Assembly: GCA_018398765.1 (NCBI GenBank)
Contig: JAHBMJ010005912.1
Span: 73,233-137,033 of the forward strand
Length of the DNA: 63,801 nucleotides
Direction: 5' to 3'
Source: Chromera velia
Taxonomy: Eukaryota > Sar > Chromeraceae
Positions within the stretch are counted from its first letter, which is position 1; each line of letters begins with the position of its first letter. The notes beneath the pieces are model-generated. The model was not told where the DNA came from. It ran no database searches and was given only the letters and a program-made list of their open reading frames with translations. Below, piece by piece: positions 1 to 12,159 of the stretch. A program made the position numbers and the translations under genes.

Positions 1-1787
1 TCGGGCCCGCGTCAAATATAGATCCCGAGTCTCCGCGCGCACGGCAGACGTCCCGACTCCCGCGAGAGCCGCGCGCGGTCCGGCCGCGGCCCGCATTGGG
101 TATCATAAATTAAAATAAATCACAGAATTCTCAGTCTGGTTACCACTGGTTGGACAGAGCTACAGAGAGCAAGAAATTTCGAAGCTATCAAGAAAATGGT
201 GTACGTGTTGCACACTTTTGGTCTCTTTTGTCTGAACGTATATAAAAAAATGTATCAAAAATTGACATAAAAATTCACATTAATAATTTAAAAAAAAATT
301 ACTATCATTGTTTTAAAAAATTGATATCATTTTTTTTTTTCAAGAACTATAAAGAGTTAGAGCCTGATTATATTAAGCTTAGTATTAAGTATGCTGAGAG
401 ATGATCTCAGAGATCAATAGTTGAGTGTTAAGTGTTGTCGCTTTGAGCTTCTATGCCCTCCGGCGTTCAAATTCTGATATAATTCTGATTGCGATATTAA
501 GACATGCAGAGCCTGGCTCAGCCTGCATGACTGCAACTTAGTCTACAAGCACACGGACACCAATCGTGCACATGACAAATTATGCAGATATTAAAAAGTA
601 ATTCCAATTAAATCCGAGTCTTCAGCCGGGGGCGGTATTTGAACGCAGGTATCGCAGCACGCGGGCCGCTTGGAGCTTTACAAACGCACAAATTAATAAA
701 AAGCGACAAGGACGAAGAGACACACAAACTTACAGAATGGACAGCGCGGCTCTAGAAGCCAATGTTGAAAGAGAGATCGATTCGGATTCTAGAACAACAA
801 TGGATTTACATGTACCACCCAAAATAAGTTACGCCATTTTTCCGAAGCGCTTCTGCTCCGCAATAAATACACACACACACACACAGAGACACATGCAGAG
901 ACAGACGGTCGATCAATCGAGCTTCTTTCCTCCAATTGACCCGACAGACTGTCCTAGAGACTCACTGTCTGACTCGATCAGTCAGTCCGCCTTGTTCTTG
1001 CTCTTTCCCCCTCTCTCCCCCCTCTTTTCTGTCTCTGAAAAGAAGCCAACGAACACTCTGACAGGTGTCATCGATTTACGGGTGGTCTTGATTTCTCCCT
1101 CGCCTCATTTAGCGAACAGAGAGGAATGGTGAGAAACTCCAACAGACACATAAACAAAAGAGGGCGCAAAAGTAGTTCCATCCACAGCATCACGAAATAA
1201 ACCGGAGGCGGAATGCGAAACAGATGGAGAAACAAAATGATCGGACGAAGGCGAGTGACTGAAAGAACAGAGAGGTAGCGCAGAAACAACTAAAAGAACA
1301 TACATAAAAACCACAAAACCGGTGGAAAGAAACCGATTTTCTTGGGCTGCCGTATCTTGGCAAGAGAAGCAAAGCCAGCCAAAGATGACGGCAAAAAGAC
1401 TATTACTGATAGATGATGGAACGACAGTAAACACTTCAGTGGACGGATTGACACATTGCGCCACTCTGTGTGGATGGATTACATGATTTGATTTCCCCCC
1501 TTTTTTCTTTCTCCCTCGAGAGAGTAAATGGAGCCAACCCCTTTTTCTTCGGAGTCCTCCCCCTCGCCCCATCGGTCCTCTCAACTCAGGGCAAGTCAAC
1601 CTCCTTCCTAGATATCACCTCACTTTCTTCCTTCCTTCCTTCCTTCCTTCCTTGTTTTGTTGGCAGACCTCAAGCCATGCAAGTCCTTCTTGGTGTCGCT
1701 CTTAATTTCCAGGCATACCCCGTTCAGATCCTTTCTTTCTTTCTTTCCTTCCCTCTTCTCGCTGTAGTGCCGCTGTCGGACCTCTTC
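1..1787. other. Intergenic / 3' flank, no gene supported
   Basis: The first ~100 bases are GC-rich and are followed by AT-rich sequence to about 700. A short CA microsatellite lies near 869-890 and TTCC/TTTC runs lie near 1630-1750. Open frames here are short, low in complexity and without recognisable domains. The stretch is the downstream flank of the minus-strand gene ending at 1788. Confidence 0.5.
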
Positions 1788-4700
1788 TCACGCAGTGATC
1801 GCGGTCATTCTCTCTGCCTCGACGTGTACCCTCGCTCTCTCGGTCTCTTCCTCTGCTTCTTCTGTGTTTTCCGAGTCTGTGTGGGGGTCTATGAGGAGCT
1901 CCGAGGCCGTCCCGAGAGCCTTGCCGGCCTTCAAGAACTCTGCTGTCATCAGAAATTTCACATACCTGCGCACAGAATCGCACATGTCCGGTGGCGAATC
2001 GGGATACACACAGGTAAACGCACACATTGCAAACACTCACATACGCTCGAACGCATACACGAATCCACACTGAAACAAGGACGCGCAGAAAAAGAAATGT
2101 GAGAAAGAAAGAGATATAATGAGAGAGACACAACAGAGAAAGTCTGCTGGAGGGCACTGCAATGCACTTCTGGCTGTAGCAGACGGACAAGAAGGATTAT
2201 GTGTTGAAGGAAGTCCGTCTGCCTTCGTGTCTACTCTGCCTGCCAATATCTCCTGTTTCCAACCTGACTGCATGTCTTCCCTTCCCCGTACAATCTCTCC
2301 ACTTCACTACACATGTGCCAACATAGAGAATTAAAGGGCACGAAGACCGACTCCTGAAGTTTCGCTGTGATTTCCTGTCCGTGTTTCTGGAAATTCTCGA
2401 GGACGTTCAGGAAAGCGATGGGGGGGATGGAGATGGAGACCAGAAGATTGAAAGCTTTTGCCTTGTCGGCGTCGGACCAGGACACCTGCATGCAGCAATG
2501 AGACCAGAAAGACAAGAGAGAGAGAGCACTTTATCGCAACTTCAGACTGCAATGAGAACTTGGTTTGTCCTCCGAGTCTGATTTCTTCATGCATTCCCGT
2601 TTTGCAATCCCACATGTGACAGAAGGGAAGCAAAACAGATCCAGGAAAGAAAACACCCTACAAACGGACCGGTCCCATCAGAAAAGCGCACATGCATGAC
2701 AAGGATACCACCGTCTACTTACCAAAACACCCCACCCCCACAGACACATACACAGAGAGAGAGAGAGAACTCACGGCACCTAGACAAGCCTTTGCCTTTC
2801 TAACTTTACGGCCTGACCTGCACACATGACGAGGCTGCCTTCGCAAAGTCCTCAACGATGGCCAACACCAGATCCTGGATTCCCTCCGCGACTGCCGTGG
2901 CGTTGGCAGAGATGATCTTCAAAAGCGCGGCCTCGACCTGCAGCAGTGCAACCATGCATCCGTGCACCCTCCCTCCTTCTATGCATCAGCCGTCAGCCCA
3001 TAGTCTCCTTTGGCAAGTGAGTAAGGCCATGAGGACGAATGCATGCCGACTGTATCAGCGACATTGCTCCTCCTCTTTCTTTCTTTATATCGCATCACCC
3101 TCTTCCTTTCCAAATGAACACTACCCGCTGTACGTCCTCCTCTTTGAACGTCCCTACCCGTCAGTTGACAATCAATCGGTTTGAACCCCTCAGTTTTTTT
3201 TTTGCTCCGACATTGACCAAGAAGGGAGGCAGGGAGGAGGGAGGCCGCTTGACCTGACCTTATCATTTGCCGTCTCAGACATCTGAAAGCAGTCCGTGAA
3301 GATCCCCGCATCCGCAGCGAAAGTCGACGTGTAGCCCTCCACCCACCCGAGGACAAAAGCCGAAACGTCTGTGGGAAGCAGGAACGGTTTCTGCATATCT
3401 CCTGCAACCAGAGACCCCTCGTTCTTTCCTTCTTCTCCGTAGACTCTCTGTTGCAACGGGGACTGGAAATGTTGATCGGAGGAAGCAGGAGGCTCCAGGA
3501 GCGTACCGAAAATGCCCCCAAGGTCCTTCCCTGCCTCCAGCCATTTGCCTGCCTTCCGCTCCTCGTTGGCACTGCAGGCAAGTGTGTCAGCAAGAACAAG
3601 CAACCAGGCCACACAAAGAGAACGGGAAAAAAAAGTGCGTGATTTGCACGGAAGGAAGCAAAGGCTTTAGTGGAAAGGAAGGGAGGAGGAATGAACGAAT
3701 AAGGAAGGTGGCATGATATAATAGTTTTGCTCATCCAACCGCCCTACTGTCTGTTTCTTCAATCTTCCTCCAAGTCTCCCTAGCTCCCTGATTTCCCCCT
3801 TTCCTTCCCTTTCCCCCCTCCCTCCCTTACACATGCAGCCCCCCCCACCTGTTGGCCAGTTCGTAAATCTCGACCGCCTTCCCCTGGTAGTTCACAAGCA
3901 CCGCCTTCACCAACGTCAGTGGTTTCTTCAACAGGTCAGACAGACCTGCCGCCCTTGCCTTGTCGTCCTCTGACCAGGCAATACTCCCACAGACGGCAGA
4001 GAATGCCTCCAACTCTTCATTCAAAATCGCAGAGAGCTCCAGAATACCCACAGCAATGTCGTATGGGTCTGGGCTCATTAGCTTAGAGATGGCGCCCTCC
4101 ACCTGGAGGCAGAACAAACAGACAGAAGTGTTGAAGGGGGCAGAAGAAAAGGAGTGGGGTACTCTCGTGTGAAGGACGACAAACGAATAGGCAAGCAAAG
4201 CCACACACCCGATGACGGAATGAAAGCAATCAACATAATGAGGTGAACACACAGAGCTCCCCTCTCGTGCGCGCTTCAACAAAGACCATCACAGTCTTCA
4301 TCGATCAATCGGGCAGTCAGTGCACCTGCAAGCGCTGAGGCAAATGAGCAACTGTCGACTCATTTGCCTCTGTCTGCCATGCTCACGCACTCACTCACTC
4401 ACTCGCTCGCACTCACTCACTCACTCGCTCACTCACGTACTCACTCACTCACTCATTCACTCGCTCACTCGCGCACTCACTTACTCGCTCACTCACTCAC
4501 TCGCTCACTCACTCACTCACTTACTCACTCACTCGCTTCGCCCACTCGCTCACTCACTAACTCACTTACTCAATCACTCGCTCACTCACTCACTCGCACT
4601 CTCTCACTCGCACTCACTCACTCGCACTCACTCACTCACTCACTCACTCGCTCACTCACTCACTCACTTACTCACTCAATCGCCCACTCACTCACTCACT

Positions 4701-5405
4701 CGCTCACTCACTCACTCGCTCACTCACTCACTCACTCGCTCACTCACTCACTCACTCACTCACTCACTTACTCACTCAATCGCTCACTCACTCACTCGCT
4801 CGCTCACTCACTCACTCGCTCACTGACAGACTGACTGACTGACATCTCCATCGATTGTCTCTGCCTCTTTGAAGCACTCTGTCAGGATGGAGGGGTCTGA
4901 CACAAACGAATCCAGGTAGCCCTCCACTGTGCCCAGCACCAGCAGAGCAGCCGCCTCTGCGGCCTCTATGGGTCCGTTCTCCTCTTCCCTCGCTGACTGG
5001 GAAGAAGGAGGGAGGCGGCTGGAGGAAACAGCTGCAAAGAACACAAAGAAAGCACAGGAGACGAAGAGAGACTCAGGGCACAGCTACCGGGAGAGAACGC
5101 CGCCACAGAAAACAGCGAGACGGCACACACGCGTCTTGATTCCTCTACAGCTACCAACCAACGATCATGTGGAGGATTCTACTGTCACACTCAAACGAGC
5201 ACGATAGAGAGAAAGAGGGGACGGCGGAGAGAGAAGAACACACTCAAGGCACTGCAAGAGAGTACAGACGTGAGGGCAGAGCGATAGTATACCGAAGAAT
5301 CAAACAAAGAACAGCCTGCCACTGACCGAGAAATTCATCTTGAGCAGAGCCGAGCTGAAGCAGGCAGGCCCACCCAAGGACAAACACAAAGGCAATCTGT
5401 TGCAT
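1788..5405 (-). CDS. Secreted helical protein with internal tandem duplication, family unknown
   Basis: Seven exons on the minus strand: 5327-5405, 4844-5031, 3849-4102, 3259-3571, 2818-2937, 2352-2485, 1788-1965. All GT-AG phases agree and give 421 residues. The first exon starts MQQIAFVFVLGWACLLQLGS, a clear signal peptide with likely cleavage after GSA. The mature protein holds two copies of one module: VLGTVEGYLDSFVSDPSILT in copy 1 against VLGWVEGYTSTFAADAGIFT in copy 2, each followed by a 'V-E-x-A' helical stretch and a 'W-S-x-x-D-K-A-x-A' motif. A third, partial copy (LKAGKALGTASELL against EAGKDLGGIFGTLL) precedes an acidic C-terminus. Exon 3 of copy 1 corresponds to exons 5+6 of copy 2, so an intron was gained or lost after duplication. 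I recognise no family and infer only an exported or extracellular protein. The gene is divergent from the LRR gene at 6468. Confidence 0.75.
4384..4845. repeat. (CACT)n/(CGCT)n tetranucleotide array inside an intron
   Basis: About 460 bp of CACT units with interspersed CGCT and TACT variants fill the 5' part of intron 2 of the secreted-protein gene. On the coding strand the array starts at the donor as (GTCA)n and then becomes (GTGA)n. The long Thr/His/Ser/Leu frames through it are repeat artefacts. Confidence 0.9.
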
Positions 5406-6467
5406 TCCGTCTCCAACAAAATTTAGCCGGATGCGCCTGACCAAATGTCCGAATTACAGATCAAATCCTGCGTGGCTTCTGCAGAGCAAAGGCAGGTCCA
5501 GAGCTGGACAGCGTTTCTGGAACAGCGGCGAGTTTATGGAAAAACGAACCGAATGCCAGTTCGATGTATCCGTCCCAGCTCAGTCTGCGTGCCTCTGAAT
5601 GAGAACAGAACGCGGGACCGCACTGGAGCCAAGAGGAGAAGAAACGTGATGTGCCTCAGCAGAAAGGTCAGAGAAGCAGCAGCAGTTTGAAATGAAATTG
5701 CAACGAGAAAGCGTGACAAAGGGGTTGACTGGGAGTCTTCTCAGTATGGAGACGGGAAGAATTTCATAGAATTAAGTTCAGCTGCATGGCAGACAAAATG
5801 CCACAAGACGTGAATTCGGCCGCACGCGTTACTTTGGCCTAATTTCGGGTCGGGCCCCTCCCCCGCTTCCCTTTTTTCTGGTCGGTCCCGCGGCCTTGCA
5901 CGGCGGGACACTGCATCCGTGGAACCTACATGCATGCAGAATTCAACACGCGTGCTGTTATCGCGTGCTGTTCTGACAAATCATTCCGAAGAGCGTGCTT
6001 GTGAAATCAGCCCAAAAAACCGAACACGCCATAGCACAGGAGGTGGAAACCCTCATTAGAAGACAATGCCAGATCACGTGGAGGTCAAGAGAAACACTGA
6101 ACAGGGCGGTCATGCAGAGAGAAACCCGGAACACTTGCGTCAGAGCATGGGGAAATTGTCTGACCTACATGCGAATGACGTTGGTCACAACTCTCTGTGA
6201 GTGTTCTGCAGTGCGTGGACAGCGAATAGAGAACGCAGGGGTTGACCTGCACTGAACAAGAGCTGTGTGACAGCATTCGTATTCGTTCAAGAGGAGAGGC
6301 CACAATCTGAAGACACACTGAAGACGGAAAGTGTTGCAAATTAACACAGCTCTATATATAGCTGTACAGTTCCCGCAGTGTTGCGGTGATTCGCGGGGGG
6401 GAGAAAAAACTCTTCTGCTATCATCAAAGTCCTTCCTTGATTATGTTTTCCCGTTGACTCTGAAGTC
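5406..6467. promoter_or_regulatory. Divergent intergenic promoter region with a TATA-like box
   Basis: This ~1.06 kb lies between the divergent starts at 5405 (minus) and 6468 (plus). TCTATATATAGC at 6351-6362 is a TATA-like sequence about 105 bp upstream of the LRR gene start. No coding exon was recognised here. That both genes share the promoter region is inferred from orientation only. Confidence 0.35.
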
Positions 6468-9372
6468 ATGTGTGACATCTTGAAGCTTGTGCTAGAGAAC
6501 CTCTCTCAGAAGGAGCCCCTCCTTCCTGCCGCAGTGGAAGGAGACAACTACGGCGTTGCGTGGGTGTACCTCCTCTATCTGAAGAGAGCACGCCTACTGT
6601 CGAAGCTCAAGAGTGTCGACTTCTCTGTCGGCTTCAATCCCGCCAAGGTTCCCCTTCTCATCGCCTTCCTCCCCCCCTCCATTGAGGACCTCAGGTTGGC
6701 CTCTCTCTCCCTTCCTTCCTTCCTTCCTTCCTTCCTTCATTCATTCATTCATTCATTCATTCGTTCGTTCGTTCGTTCGTTCATCCATTCATTCAACGTG
6801 CAGGCAGGTAGGTCGTACTCCCATTAGAGCAAGTTCATGTAGATGTCTTTGAGTTATACGAATACGTGTATATGTCTTTGCAACTCCGTGCAGGTTCGTG
6901 TACGGGGCTGCCCTTGCCAAAGGCCGGAGGGGCCAGCGGGTCCAGCCCCGACTGCAGAGAGCTTTCCGGGGTCTCCTGGAAGAGAAAGGACTGCCTCACC
7001 TGAAAAGTCTGCAGTGGAATTCTGCCCGACTGGATGGCAGTGCTCTGAAGTGCTTCACGCCTCTGCTGCCTTCCTCCCTCGAAATTTTGAATCTATGCAA
7101 CAATTTGAAGGTAAGGGAGACAGGGTGGAAGGCACTTTCAGACCACATGCAAAGAGGGGGGTTTCCCAATCTTCGCATTCTTGACCTATCCTACTGCAGC
7201 CTCGATCAGCCAGGCAGCTTGCGATCGGGTCGTTTGCTCTTCTGCACTCTGCCCATGACCCTCGAAGTCCTCCATGTTGACGGCAACAGTGGGTTGAACG
7301 AGGGCAGCCTCTGGGCTCTGTGGAATAGACTCCAGTCCACCCGCCTGAAGACATTGACAATGGATGCCCCCTACGTCTGTGACTGGACTTGGCAGCATCT
7401 GCCTCCGAATCTCCAGACACTGTCTCTGCTTGCACAGCAGGGAGCGCGGTGCAATCCGCACAGGTTTGCGGGTCCTTGCATGTGCAGGTGCGGGGGGGGG
7501 AGGTTGAGGATGCCAGTGAGATGGGAATTCCTGAAAACCCTCGAGCTTCCCATGTGTGACGTGACTGATGAAGCCATGTGCAGACTTTTTGAGCGTGCTC
7601 GCTTTTGTTCCCTCGAGGGTCTAGTGCTGCGGGGCAATTGGGGTGTGAGTGCGGTGGGGTGGAGGGCTCTGGGGGGTGCGATGTGTGATGGTCGTGTAGA
7701 TAAGCTGAAGTTTCTTGAGGTGGACGATTGTGCCATCGATCCTGAGGGGGCAGAAGCACTTTTCCCCTGTCTCCGCCCCCCTCTTGAGAGCTTGAATCTG
7801 AAAAATAACAGAGAGAAGGGACACGCAGTGTCAGTCCGATCGTCCATCAAACCGGAGGGATGGCATTTTTTGGGTCAGAGGATGGGTGCGAGAGGCCTGG
7901 ACGGTCTTCGTCGTTTGTCTGTGGACAGATGTGATTTGACGAGTGACTGCGTTGTACAGTTCTTTCCCTTCCTTCCCTCCTCTCTGGAGATTCTAGAGTT
8001 GGGAGACGACCCTCGTCGGTCTCTCCGCATAGGTCCTACAGGGTGGCGGTCTCTGGGGCAGAGAATGAAGAGTGGGGGGATGGATAAGCTGAAACTTTTG
8101 GACGTCTCCTTCTGTGATGTCACTCCCGGCATGGCCCGTCTGTTTGTGCCGTTCCTCCCAGCTACCCTTGAGGATCTCCTTCTCGGGGGCAATTTTGATT
8201 GTCTGTCGTTCCCTTCGCATCGCTTCAATCACGGAGGGAATAACAACAACAACAACCAGGGGGGAGAGGGAGAAGGTGTACAGCAGCCTGAGGGAGGATG
8301 GGGGGACGATGGGGAGTTTGATAGTGACAGTGAGTTCGGGGAGGATGAGTCGGTTGTTGAGTCTGTGAGTGCAGCCGATAGTGGAGACGGTGCACTTGTC
8401 ACACTGGCAGCAGGAGGGGAGGGGAACGGGGCGGGTCCCCCTTCTCCTCTGACAGAGGCGGAGGGAGCAAATGAAGGACGTGAAGGTGAGGAGGGGGAGA
8501 GGCAGAAGAAAATTCCGATTCCTCCTGTGTTGCAACCCATGGCAGCAGGTAGATGGAACAGATTGAGGGTTCTCGACGTGCACAGTCTGAAGTTGTGCCC
8601 AGACACATCTGCTTCCCTGTTTTCTATCTTGCCTCCATCCCTCGAAGCCGTCAATCTGATGGCTAATCGATTCGTCGGAGCAAAGGGGTGGGGGGTTCTG
8701 GCGACTCGAATGGGAGAGGGGGGTCTCCCTGTTTTGAAACGACTGACCTGTGCCTTCTGTGACTTGATTGACTCCGAGGCCGTTCCTCTCTTCCGGGCCC
8801 TCCCATCCTCCCTAGAATCCCTTGACCTTCACGGAAATGATCTGGTGGGGTTGCCAGGGTGGGAAAGCCTGGGGGAGAGGCTGGGGAAACAGGGGGGTAT
8901 GAGAGACCTGACACTCTCAGGGTGTAACTTGGATGGGCAGAAGGCGATGGCAATCTTCCGTGGCCTCCCTTCCTCTCTGGCCAAATTAGATCTGAGTCAC
9001 AACAGGAAGATTAACATGGAGGGATGGGATAGCCTAGGAGGGAGGGTCAGAAGAGGGGATGTGCCTAGGTTGGAGGACCTCTGGGTTGTCGACTGTCACC
9101 TTTCCGTTAGCCAGGTCCGCACACGTCTGTTCCCAAACACCTCCGTCTCCGTGCATCTGTACCGCCCGATGCCCGACACCTTCGTGTCCTCCGACTCCGA
9201 CAGAGGCTCTGTTGCCTCCTCGGACGGGAACTCTGACTCTTTCGGGGGCAGCAGTCAAAGCTCAGAGATGGACTCGGAGTCAGACTTCGGATCGGAGGAA
9301 GAGCAGATGATCAGTGAGGTAGAATCAGTCGCAGGATCTGCATCACCCCAGTCGAGTGGGGCGGGAGAGTGA
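6468..9372 (+). CDS. Leucine-rich-repeat protein with acidic Ser/Asp-rich insert and tail
   Basis: Two exons, 6468-6694 and 6894-9372, join in phase (AG|G) to give 901 residues. The start MCDILKLVLENLSQKEPLLP lies in a short first exon, and the 199-bp intron carries TTCC, TTCA and TTCG runs. From about residue 60 the protein is built of LRRs of a ribonuclease-inhibitor-like pattern: LPSSLEILNL / GW..LG.RM..GG / L..LDVS.CD. Each strand-loop unit is recognisable by LPSSLE or LPPSLE. An acidic, Ser- and Gly-rich insert at roughly residues 520-620 interrupts the solenoid, and the last ~60 residues are again Ser/Asp/Glu-rich. There is no signal peptide or membrane segment. Such LRR proteins are protein-binding scaffolds; no specific partner or ortholog can be named. 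Confidence 0.85.
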
Positions 9373-11419
9373 GTGGCATAAGCTGACAAGCTTAGCAATT
9401 TAGAGGGCCTCAGGCCTCAACATAGTAACCCGATATGTGTGCATTTGATTGTTTATTTTAAAACACTGATTAAAGAATTCATCGAGAGACTTTCCACTTC
9501 GCTTTCCAGGATAGCTGGATTATGTCTACTGGATTCGATAGTAGATCGATCTAGAGATTGATTAAAAATAATTGTTATATTATAGTATTTCAAATGATTT
9601 CAAGCTACTACTAGTAGTGTTACAATTGAGATGTGGTATCCTTTAACTAAGTAATTAGCTATAGCTATAACAAACTAACTATAACTAAGTAACTATAACT
9701 AAGTTAAACTAACTAGTAACTAATAAACTAACGAACGACTCAGAACGAACAAATGTACATGTATAACAAAACTCATAGCTTAACCAGAGGAAATTCACTT
9801 TACATTCCGCTCTGATTCTTTAATATTCTTTAAGAATCTTGACATTATTATACCTAGTGTTATACATTGTCATTTAATACAAATCCATGATATTTATGTA
9901 TATGCATGCTAGATTATGTTGTTTAATTTCAAAGTTAGCATAACTTAGCGGTACTTAGCGGGCTTTAAGCGGAAGGATTAGAGAACGGGTCTCTAATTAT
10001 TTTTTTTAAATTTTAGACAGTATATTGCTTTGTCCCTCCTGTCCGGCCACCTTATGGCGTCCAGACAGAAGATAAAGTGGGAACAAGAACCTTAGGAAGA
10101 TCTAGAGAAGGAACGTGTGCAATACTAACTCAAGCAATACCTTACAGGTTCACGTAAGCGAGGTCTCAATCCTACTTTGACGCTGGGAGCTTCTATTGGG
10201 CTTTGTCTTTAGACTTCTTCCAACTCCAAAGGAATTCAACTCTATAGATTCAGCTAGAGATTCAATGACTTCGGCCGGCTTCAACTCGAACCTGCCGTGG
10301 GATGTTAATTGCTTAGACAACATGTTACTAAAGAGGCCAAACGTAGACTTGCATGCATACGCAGAGCTTCGATGTCGCTTACACAGTACGGTTAGGAGTA
10401 ACGAAAGTAGGACGGTTACTAGGCGGCCGCTAAGCTGCCCGGTTACCAATTTTATAGTTATGGTAGTAGTATTCCAATGGTAGTGGTAGTAGCTAAAAAC
10501 CGGCAGATTTGGCCATATTCTAAATCAAACTTAACCTACAAAACCAATTTTAGACTAGTAAGAATCATATCTTTGGCATTCATTAAAAGTTCATTTTAGT
10601 AAGATTCAATATTCATCATTTTATGACTGAACTCTAACTGGTATATCACTATATATCACTATATATAGCATATTATAGCATATATAATTTGACTATGATT
10701 ATTTTAGGGCTTTAAACTGCTAGTGAGTTAAATTGTTAGGCTTTAAAATAGGTCTAGCAACTGTTTTTACCAGAGTTTTCTCTTGAACTACTATGGTAGT
10801 GGTACACGCCTTCAGGTCTCCCGGTTACCATCTCATGGTTACCAAACTGACGGTTACTTGCTACTCGCTAAAAGGGGCTGGTAGTAACTCCTAACCATAC
10901 TATGTAGTGCGACACGTACAGGCAGACTGCGTATACATGCAGCGGCGGAGCATAGCGTCGGCACGCAGGCTCATTCAGATGCAGTGCATGCGAGGGTCCA
11001 GAGGGTGGCGCCACAGGGTAGGAGTTACCCCCCAGACGCTAGTCAGATTTTATAGGCTCTTTCATACCACTTACCGGCCTTTTCCCATGAAAAAAATAAA
11101 CCACCGGCAGTTTCCCATTCAAAAACCGCTTCATACCAGATTTTCCCCAAAAAATAGTATTTATAAGTATTTATGTTATTATACATATATGTACTAGTGG
11201 AAAAGAAGTTTGTAAAAATAATGACATGCTTTTAGTAGAGTAGTAGTGACTAAATATTACACTATAAAATGATATATTAAAATCATTTTAAAGTATTTTT
11301 TCTTAGAATTTTTCCTAAAAAAGAAATTTTATCCTCCATATGCATTGAAACATCTTACTGCATCTGGCCGCGTTTCCCTTGCGCTAGCTGCTGGCCTAAG
11401 GGGGGGGCACTCTTGGGCT

Positions 11420-11770
11420 TATATAGGGTTACAAGTGCAAAAATGACATAAAAAATGAACCAAAAAACATTTGGACGAGCTTTTCACACAAGCTGGAGGT
11501 CCGGCATGTTGAGTTACTTTGAAATCAATCATTTTTACTGTATAGCTTATGTGGTTACATGAGGTTACACCTCTTATTATATATGTCCCCTTGCAAGATT
11601 ATAGGTTACAAGGTTACAGGCGGTCTTGAGGTCCATAACCAACCAAAAAGTCAACTTTCAAAAACTCTTCAAATCACTTCAAAAACACTTTAAAATGCAT
11701 GTAGACGAAGGTTACATCATTTTTGAAGAGGGTTATTTTAGGTTACAGGTTACAAGGTTACAAGGGGTTT
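11420..11770. repeat. Cluster of GGTTACA heptamers
   Basis: Nine copies of GGTTACA occur in about 350 bp, three of them nearly contiguous near 11740-11765. Related GGTTAC words lie upstream at about 10820-10856. The units are irregularly spaced, so this is not a simple satellite. Function unknown. Confidence 0.6.
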
Positions 11771-12159
11771 GGCTACAAAGTGAAAGGGACACATCGTTTT
11801 TGTTAGTTTCTCATATAACCTCAATCAACAGAAGATGTTTTCAATATTTTTAGACGTAACCTGATGAGATTGATCGATTGGGACCACTTTTGAAGTAAGA
11901 GTAACATTATAGGGGGGTATACCCTTATGTATAGGGGATGTTAAAATCTGTAACCGAATATAAGTGTCAGACCCTAGCTGCTGGCACAGTGATACATCAG
12001 ACTTAGAATCATGATCCCAACCTGACCTAAACCAGTCATAGAGTGCCTCTTTCTTCCGAGTACACCGTTTAAGCTGTACACTTCATTTTTTGCACCCGAC
12101 GTCTTCAAAGCTAGCTACGACTCCACATCCTCTTCTTCAGGAAGGCCTTCACGGCTAAC

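Noticed and set aside
420-680. GTTCAAAT-like words suggesting a tRNA T-loop
   Set aside because: The flanking bases do not form T-arm or acceptor stems on either strand.
4320-4834. Long Thr/His/Ser/Leu-rich open frames
   Set aside because: They are the (CACT)n intronic array read in different frames; the array lies between two phase-matched exons on the other strand.
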